DNA of 64,000 nt from Mortierella hygrophila (lineage: Eukaryota; Mortierellomycota; Mortierellomycetes; Mortierellales; Mortierellaceae): positions 62,001 through 126,000 of the forward strand of contig JAAAXW010000095.1 in assembly GCA_015680625.1 (NCBI GenBank), written 5' to 3'. How positions within the stretch are numbered: the first letter of the stretch is position 1; every line of letters starts with the position of its first letter. The notes beneath the pieces were generated by a model. The model saw only the letters and a program-made list of their open reading frames with translations. It did no database searches and had not been told where the DNA came from. Below are positions 56,780-64,000 of the stretch, piece after piece. Position numbers and translations under genes: made by a program.

Positions 56780-59517
56780 AGCCTTAGATCCCGAGCACTC
56801 CTTTTGTTTGTTTCCTCAAAAGGGAGTCTTTGTCGTGGTGGCATCAGTATCTAGATAGTCCTTGAAGCCATAGACCTCTTCAAAAAATGACCCTCACCAA
56901 TAATGTCGCGACACCATTTGAATGAAGGTGTTTCTTTTTTGAGAGTGTCAAATAGATCAGACGACTTGATATGGCGGGTCTAGCTCGCACTGCATTCCTC
57001 TTACTTGGCCAGGGATCGCGCTCAATGATACTGACATGTCGACAAGGCCATGGCTCCGTCCTGACTTTCTTTGACGACCTCCTTCAGCACTGACGCTTCG
57101 TGTTCTCCTTCACGTGGCGAGATCTTGGCGTTGCAGGGCCGAGAAAGACTGGTGGACCTGGCTCGCCATCTGCTCGTAGCCTAGCTGCCCCAAGACTGGA
57201 AAACATTGCACACTGTTATCCAGGTCCTACAGTCATCCTCAAATCCTTTGAGCACATCGTTGAGGGTGTAGGCAATGGTGAGGCATCCAATGCGATTTGC
57301 CACACAGACAGTTTCGCATCGCGTCATCTGGTAGAACTCGCACGTCTGCCGAATAACCTGGAAGAAGATGATCCTCGCTTTGTCGAGGCCAGAGAATGTT
57401 GTGATGAGCTGGTCCAGCATCCGTTTGGCAAGTAAAGCAATCCGAGATAAATCTCCTCGATCATTGGCGAACCCTCTTTCCAAAGAAACCTCGCTTACAC
57501 TGATGTCCCGCTTCTCCTCATGACGCACGCGCATATCCTGCGGCTGGGGCTTGGTGTCAAAGTTGGCGCAGAGTCGAATATATGGCGAGCCAGACGATGA
57601 GGTGGTGGCAGAACTATGATATAAATAATTGAATGGCAGAGCATATGAGTGAGTGGACATTGATCCATCAAGAAATGAACGAAACTATCAATGACACACA
57701 ACTGAGGCAAATTACTGCGCGAGTCGAGTTGTGTCCGGACGATTGAAAAAGGGTTCGAGCATCCACAAGATGAATCCAGATGTCTGATCCGACTCAGTGG
57801 TTGCTTTCCAGTTATTTCCAAGTCTAGACGCACAGTGCAAGAGCTCGGTAAGTGGCGACTCCTCTGCTTCTCGGATCAACTTCCGAATTGCCCATCGAGC
57901 GCTCTCGGCACCTCCCCGACGCATCTCCTCGCGATGGGCCTAATGAATTTTTTTTGAGAAAGGCCATAGTAGGTCAAAGTTCTGGAGCCAAAGAATATAA
58001 TCACAGCTGCACATATACTTGTCTGGCCCTTTGACAAAGTGTGATTGCGTCCTGCCCGTCGCATTCGCTCGCCCATTGGATAGCGCTACCGATCGTATTC
58101 AGCATGATACTGTAATCCTCGTGGAAAGCGATACAGTGGTCCGCGGCTGGCGCATCATCTAAAACAGCACGCCGCCAGTGGCTCTACAGGTGATCAACAA
58201 ACAGGGGATGAGAAGAGGTAGGCGTCAGCCATCTGGAAGCAAGCATATTGCATTCAACTCAATCGCCATTGTCGGGAATACATACAGAAAATCTTGAAAG
58301 TTATCGGGATCATAGGTCTTGGCGATCGACTCCTCGTAATACTTGCTGAACCGCTCAGACATGTTCAGGTCGCCAATTTTGCACTCAAACTTGAAATTGT
58401 CGTCGGAGTCAAAGACAACGCTGAGCCGCCGATGCGAATCCAGCTCTGCCATTGCAATAGGGTCTTCCTCAATGTCGCTGTTCGTTGCAGCCTTGATCGA
58501 GAAACCGAATAAAAGAGAAATAGGAAGGGTGCAAGAAAAGGAAAGGGAATCCATTTGTCAGTGCTTCAGTCAGGCAGATAACCAGGAGGGTCTGATTGTA
58601 CCATATCGGGTTCTTACATCCGCACCAAACAGTGACGCTTCGGCAAGGGTACTGTGTGTGTGAGGAGTCTTGAAAATCTGGTTTGGCGAGTGGCGTGGAT
58701 GCACCCTTTTCGACGCTAATAGGGGGTTTCAAACCTTGACATTAGACGTCGCGTAACAAAATGCGCCGTCAAGGAAATGCGCCAAGGAAATGCGCCAAGG
58801 AAATACGTTTCCTCGAGGGCTGATGCATTTCGAAATACGCTGCAATTTGACTGTGGGCATGTCAAAGTTTGAAACTCCCTAATGCAGCCAGAGGATTGAA
58901 GCAAAAATCAAGCCGTCAGTAAAATAGAAGAGGCCAGAGATGCCAGCAGGTGCGAAAGCTGTATATGACCCAGGTTACTCACACTGGTCAGTGCTTTGAT
59001 CAAGTTCCAGATGCCTCTTGGTGTCCTTCTTGGTATCCTTCGATCTATGCGTCACTTGCTATTGGCATGAGAGGGAGGAACGGTGTAGGTTAGCATTAGT
59101 ATCTAATTTTCTACGCCTAAAAGTCAATGACGGATGGTGGTCATCAACGGTGACACACCAGTTCGCACTCCGCCGTCTCTTCTGGTACAGTTTAGGCAGG
59201 TAATCGTTCCTTACATGACAAGATATCAGTCTTGATATAATTGGTGGTCTCCTCGCGCGCCTTTCGGATTCGCAACTGACCCAACTCGCCGCCGTAATAA
59301 GAGGCGCAAGCCTTCGCGCATCATCGAATCACATTGTCGGCAGTCTTGAACTTGGAAACAGTCAAAAGATCTTGCAGGAAAATGTCATGGTTGTGATACG
59401 GCCGAAGAAAATGCGAAAGTGTCCATGTATTGACAGTGGTTTTGATGCAGTATTGGTTGACAGAGAGCTGTGAGTGGTCGTTCAGGTGGGTAACAAGGCC
59501 AAGGTATTGGGTAGTCT
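56780..59517 (-). pseudogene. Decayed multi-exon gene, family unrecognised
   Basis: Protein-like exons follow each other on minus with good splice sites. A first exon to 59215 carries NDHSQLSVNQYCIKTTVNTW, HDIFLQDLLTVSKFKTADNV and YYGGELGQLRIRKAREETTN, with an in-frame TGA after ADNVIR. A short exon (about 59037-58985) follows. Next come TLAEASLFGAD (ending about 58620), DSDDNFKFECKIGDLNMSER (58498-58284 area), SHWRRAVLDDAPAADHC (about 58185-58012), EEMRRGGAESARWAIRKLI (57945-57715) and SSSGSPYIRLCANFD through TLNDVLKGFEDD (57614-57181). Beyond that stop, more coding-like text (GYEQMASQVHQSFSALQRQD; SSDLFDTLKKETPSFKWCRD) continues to about 56780 across frame changes. The in-frame TGA, the missing start codon and the broken 3' end indicate a dead or badly damaged gene. 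I cannot name the family. Confidence 0.55.
58758..58810 (+). repeat. Short tandem repeat AAATGCGCCAAGG
   Basis: Three to four imperfect 13-16-bp units lie inside a proposed intron of the decayed gene. Confidence 0.7.
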
Positions 59518-59681
59518 CTCATTGTGTGCGTTGTAATTGACATGTTACGGTGATGAGTTTGGTTAAGATGAAGCTAGTCGAAGGAAATCGCGTGGGCGCG
59601 CAAATTACGTCACCGAAAACTTTAGGGTTCAATCCCTCTTCAACTCTAAATCCCCCTCACTTCGTTTATGATGCACTCTTT

Positions 59682-60087
59682 GATGCCCATCGTGCATTGC
59701 GGCCAGTTGGCGGATGCACCCTAGATAAGAAATAACCTATGGTAAGAGATGGCTTCATGTACACTCCTTTCGGCTGTTTGCTGTTGATGAATTTCGTCGT
59801 TCTTTACGATGGCGCTCAGTGGCGGCTAGTCCCCATACTCACCTGTCGGCTTTTGGCGGGGTGAGATGCCCATCGTGGTGCATTGCGGCCAGTTGGCGGA
59901 TGCACCCTAGATAAGAAATAACCTATGGTAAGAGATGGCTTCATGTACACTCCTTTCGGCTGTTTGCTGTTGATGAATTTCGTCGTTCTTTACGATGGCG
60001 CTCAGTGGCGGCTAGTCCCCATACTCACCTGTCGGCTTTTGGCGGGGTGAGATGCCCATCGTGGTGCATTACGGCCAGTTGGCGGAC
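59682..60087 (+). repeat. 186-bp tandem repeat, two full units plus partial third
   Basis: Units begin GATGCCCATCG at 59682, 59865 and 60051. The first two are nearly identical through 186 bp (the first lacks 3 bp near its start), and the third stops after about 37 bp. Near-identity implies recent duplication. Confidence 0.95.
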
Positions 60088-60790
60088 ACTTTTTTCAGTT
60101 CCCATTCACCTCTGTTGGTAGACCATACTTACACTTGTTTTGTATTAACTACTCACTTCTTCCCTGTTTCTCGAAGCGTTATGCTCAACCATCAACTATC
60201 TCAGAACCATACGGATAGGCGGCGCCTTGTAGCACAATATTCCGAAGAACCATGGCAATGACTGCTTCCCATTACAATCGTAGGCTGTTCTCTTACTTCG
60301 CCTCCACGCTTCACCACAACCGCGCCTCTACACAACCGCGTCTCCACTCTTCCTAACAACCACGCCTGCCTTTCTCTCCCGGTACAATAAACATCATCCG
60401 TTTTCTAGCCCTTCCTCCTCGTCCCTAGCTCTCATTTATCCCCTCTCTCGTTCGTGTCTCCCTCTGTTCGCCTGTTCTTATCTTGCTTTGTTGCAGTTAC
60501 AACAGTTGTATATCGCTTTTGTTTCCTTACAAAATGCTATCCACATTCAGTTCATTCCTTGGACGCGGTGAGGCTGATTTGTATCTGATGGCTGGATTGA
60601 AGCCAACAAGATTTGTACTTTGTTGTTAACATTAACTAATGTTTCTTTGACCTACAAGCTACAACACACGGAGCAAGGCGAACGCGATAAGATGGCATAG
60701 TGTAATATGAGCGTCTTGTGCTTTACTCCATTTTAAACATGACTGATAAAAGAGCACCTCACGCTTTGGAAACGGAACAAAGAACACAGG
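60088..60790. other. Promoter-like segment with possible first exon
   Basis: A C/T-rich leader (60290-60530) precedes ATG 60534, coding MLSTFSSFLGRG up to a GTGAGG donor (about 60570). It looks like the first exon of a spliced gene, possibly the original 5' end of the NLR-like pseudogene that resumes at 61180. The link is inference; no splice partner is certain. Confidence 0.35.
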
Positions 60791-60885
60791 GGTTACTTAG
60801 TCTCGAATCCATCCCTTCACTTTACTTTATGTGAGTTGGAATGAACTCACGTAAAGTAAAGGGATGGATTCGAGACTAGGTTACT
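60791..60885. mobile_element. MITE-like 81-bp foldback flanked by 7-bp direct repeat
   Basis: Positions 60798-60878 form a near-complete hairpin. TAGTCTCGAATCCATCCC at the left end is the exact complement of the right end. The inner arms differ by one 5-nt insertion and one base, and the loop is about 6 nt. GGTTACT occurs directly on both sides (60791-60797 and 60879-60885), as a target-site duplication would. Alternatively TA is the duplicated target, as for Tc1/mariner MITEs. Confidence 0.75.
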
Positions 60886-61179
60886 CAGAACATTAGTTGA
60901 ATAAAAAATTGTGGCAAAAGGACGGCAACAAAAACAAGGAATGTTACTCCTACATCTCTCTTCTCTCTTCTAAAGGCCATTCCTAACGCATAAAACACCT
61001 CGTTGGCAACTACCTGGGTTCAATTGCACCTTGCCTAGTCTTCGCCTCATCGAATCAAGCAACTCAACATCCCCCCGAGGTGAGCCACAATCTCAATGGT
61101 CGAGGGTATTTAATTTGACGATGATTACCATTGACAATGTTACCTAGCCCAACTTGTCCTCCTTCTTTGTCCTTTATAG

Positions 61180-64000
61180 CTCGACTGTGTCCTCCTCATC
61201 GCCTCAGGGCAACCCGCCACTTCCGCACCTCGATCTTCCCAACCCCTCGTCTATCAAACGCTTGCCATTGACCAATGGTAGCAAGCGCAGCCTCTCTCCA
61301 CTCAACGCCAGACCAAGTTTGGACGCAGAACGTCAAAGACAGGGGACATTTTAGCTGCTGTGCACGAAGTGTCATCCAGTACGTCATGTATCCAGGACCA
61401 TCTACTTTGAGTACTCCCTCACCACCTGTCATCTCATTTCCGCCGCCCAACTATGCCCAGGAGATTCCAATGATCGATCAGGCTCTCCTTACCCTGAGGG
61501 CGCATAGGTTTGCCGAATACCAAGAGGAGGTCTACATCGCCCCTTTGGCCAAATATAATCCCCAAGCAGCCGATGCTAATGTTTTCCTTTGATGGATAAA
61601 GTTGGACAGTTTCTACCTGACAACAGCTCCGTCATGCTGATCCTTGGTGATTCTGAAGCTGGAAAATCGACTTTTAACCGACACCTGGAGAACTGACTTT
61701 GGCAGGAATACAAGGCTGCCGACCGCATCCCACTCTTCATCAACCTCCCAGTACTTGATCGATGAGACAAAACGCTGGTTGCGGAGCAATTGACGACTCT
61801 CGATTTTACAGAGTGTCAGATCTACGAGTTAAAGCGAACGTGCCGGCTCCTTGATTTGTGATGGCTAAGACGAGAGCCAGCTCACCGTCAACATTCACGA
61901 CTCCAACAGCTTCAACACTTCTGGACAATGGAATGCCAACCCTGTCATCAGTTGCAGGAGCCAATACCCTGGCCAGAACTACCGCGGTCGCTTTGTACCT
62001 AGTAGAGGTGGCCACTACAACCACCCTAGCGTCGATCTGTTCTAAGAGGCCATCATTGCCTCTTTTTCCACAGAGCAGATCGAGGACTATGTCGAGCAAT
62101 ATGTTCCCCTCGAGCCAAGGACCTAACGCACGGCGGACTATATGGACAAGCTGACGACCATCCCAAACCTCATGGACTTTGTCAAGAATCCGTTCCCACT
62201 TTCACTCGCGCTAGAGGCACTGCCTGGCGTCATCTAGGGAAAGCAGAATCTCTCGACTATCAAGATCACCCGCGCCCAGCTCGACAACACATTTGCGGAG
62301 GACTGGAGCAATGTCAATAAGCGACGACTTCAAAGCAACACCTTGTCCACGGAAGATCGTGCCGTCTTTGATGACTTTACGGACGTAGGATCTACTTCGA
62401 TAAGCATTGGCTACTCTACACGACTAGCGCTGGCAATTTTTGAGAAGCAGGAGGGGAACCCGATTGTCCAGTATGTTCATCACAAGGACAAAGATACGTG
62501 GAGGGCCCAGTTCTTTGGAAAGGACCCGGAGGCCTGACTCCTACGAGATTCGAGTCCTTTGACCCGCACCGGCAACTTGCACCGATTCCTTCATCGATCC
62601 ATGCTTGAGTATTTTTTCTCGCGTGCTATCTTTGATCCAAGCAGTTATGGCGGCGAAGATGAATCGACCCTCCAGATGAATCCTATCTCGTCTGACGACC
62701 AGTTAATCGACACCAACGGCCCTTTGTTCACGAGGGACCTTCTCACTGAGCCCTCTGTGATCCAGTTTTTGAGCGATCGCGTGAAGCAGAGTATTAGGTT
62801 CAAGCAGTGTTTTCTATCAGTTGTCCAGTTGTCTAAGTCTAACGCCCAGGCGAGTCAAGCTGCGGCTAACGCCATTACGATCCTGGTCGGAGCTGGTGTG
62901 CAATTTCATGGGGCTGATCTTTGAGGCATTCGTATTCCAAGAGCGGATCTCATCAGTGGGTAATTTGACTCTGTGCAGCTACAGAATGCCGACTTGACAG
63001 GTGTCAATCTCTCCAAGGCATGGATTCGACAGGCGAATCTCAGCCGTGCATACATGGATGGAGCTCAATTTAGAGAGCTGGCCTACTTGGAGGAGTTGGA
63101 GAAGGATCTCTTCCTGCGCCTTTTTGCCAAACGGCAAGTTTCTCGCGGCGGGTCTGAGATATGGCAACATCAGTATCTACGATACTGCAACCTGGGCAAG
63201 GTTTCAAGTGTTTCAAGGGCACCAGAAAGGTGTTACAAGTCTAGCTTATTCGCCTACAGATCAACAGTTTCTTTCTGGCAGCTGGGATAATATAGTACGC
63301 CTTTGGAACAGCGAGACTGGATCGTCAGATTTCATTTTGGAGGGACACTCGGGTAGGGTGACGGCGGTAGCGTTCTCACAACAGGCCAGCAGGCCGCAAC
63401 AGCTAATAGAGACAAGTCGGTGAGACTTTGGGATACTTGGGCCAGGCTTCCCTTTTCGTTTTGACCAACAGCGCTGACTTCGTTACCAGCATTACCTATT
63501 CACCAGACGGAAATACCATTGCTTCCACCGGCTGGGATGAGATGATCCGAAGTCTTCAACACACTCACCGGGTTGCCTGTGTCGGTGTCTTGCGAGTACC
63601 ATCATCACATGTGTCTGACATATTTACATGACGGTGAGTGGGTCGCTGCAGATGGGTGGATCTCTTCAGATAGATATGGTGGCCGATTACAGCTGTGGGA
63701 GGTAACACCGACCACCCTGAGGCCCGCACGGAAATGGGAGGCACACACGGCAGGAATTACCAGTATCGCCTTTTCACCCGACGACCGATAGATTGCCACA
63801 TCCAGTAAGGATTGTACAGAGAAGCTGTGGGACTCTTGTTCTGGCTTACTTATCTCACCATTTGTCAGCCATATGGGTTGTGTCAACTGCGTTCGGTTTT
63901 CACTAAGTGGTGCGTATATCGCCTCAGCAATTGACGACAAGACTCTGCGGCTGTGGGAAGTGAACTCTTCAAGCCTAGGACTCGACTCTTACGACTTACC
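61180..64000 (+). pseudogene. Degenerate NLR-like NACHT/pentapeptide/WD40 copy (continues past window)
   Basis: After an intron-like acceptor (TTTATAG at 61179), protein-like text runs in shifting frames, colinear with the gene at 44673-49831. It includes a P-loop GDSEAGKSTFNRHLE, LWQEYKAADRIPLFINLPVL, WRAQFFGKDPEA, a long block matching about nine residues in ten (HRSMLEYFFSRAIFDPSSYG), pentapeptide repeats and WD40 repeats to the right edge. Frames change repeatedly, and stops replace codons seen intact in the other copy (for example CGA to TGA at about 62536, CAA to TGA at about 62923, CAG to TAA at about 62962). The N-terminal part before the P-loop differs from the other copy and has its own KRLPLTNGSKRSLSPLNARP segment. 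Dead copy, opposite strand to its relatives. Confidence 0.88.

Noticed and set aside
59595..59650. T-loop-like GGGTTCAATCCC, possible tRNA or SINE
   Set aside because: Only three or four stem pairs form around it, and no acceptor, D or anticodon arms can be drawn upstream.
1..64000. CRISPR arrays, bacterial operons, prophage or viral genes
   Set aside because: No spaced direct repeats, ribosome-binding sites or viral hallmark proteins; the genes have spliceosomal introns.

Overview
The window is nuclear DNA from a filamentous, early-diverging fungus. Coding genes are cut by many short spliceosomal introns (about 60-600 nt, most acceptors ending in ATAG or CAG). Leaders are pyrimidine-rich and intergenic DNA is low-complexity. 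The families are fungal: GPI-anchored Ecm33-like and Kre9/KNH-like wall proteins, a kelch membrane receptor, a fungal LtrA protein, an RTC5-type TLDc protein, mitochondrial ornithine carbamoyltransferase and NACHT/pentapeptide/WD40 proteins. Gene style and the expanded F-box, kelch and NLR-like families suggest Mucoromycota sensu lato, most likely Mortierellomycotina. That placement is inference.

Layout. 1-6.7 kb: an F-box/LRR gene with an acidic tail (runs off the left edge), a tRNA-Arg(ACG), a foldback repeat and a large serine/proline-rich tail-anchored protein. 6.7-9.5 kb: low-complexity intergenic DNA. 9.5-24 kb: a polytopic membrane protein with a GC-AG intron, a 13-exon LtrA protein, a kelch receptor with a Q-rich tail, and an N-myristoylatable TLDc (RTC5-like) protein. 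24-26.6 kb: a dead Tc1/mariner-type element with inverted copies of its 5' half, then a decayed unrecognised gene. 28-44 kb: a dense euchromatic block with an Ecm33-like GPI protein (GC-AG intron), the SNARE Bet1, a membrane-anchored SAM methyltransferase, an ACT protein, a nitrobindin-type heme-binding protein, a Kre9/KNH-like wall protein, COP9 signalosome subunit 1, a small unknown protein, a CPYS monothiol ER/Golgi glutaredoxin, ornithine carbamoyltransferase and a small ORF. 44.7-49.8 kb: a large ARM-like/NACHT/pentapeptide/14xWD40 (fungal NLR-like) gene, split into two overlapping frames by one apparent deleted base. 51-56 kb: a C-terminal scrap of a paralogous NLR, mitochondrial bL21m and an F-box/PP2-like gene. 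56.8-64 kb: a gene graveyard with a decayed multi-exon gene, a 186-bp tandem repeat, an 81-bp MITE-like hairpin and a heavily mutated second NLR-like copy running off the right edge.

How the genes relate. The 28-44 kb block is housekeeping (secretory traffic, wall, redox, arginine synthesis, mitochondrial translation, cullin regulation) with no operon-like logic. The NLR-like copies and dead genes point to birth-and-death evolution of a fungal immune or allorecognition repertoire. Comparing the visible NLR copies supplies the evidence for the frameshift in the best copy and for stop codons that fit C-to-T decay in the degenerate one. All intron boundaries were set by eye from splice consensus, phase and protein continuity.
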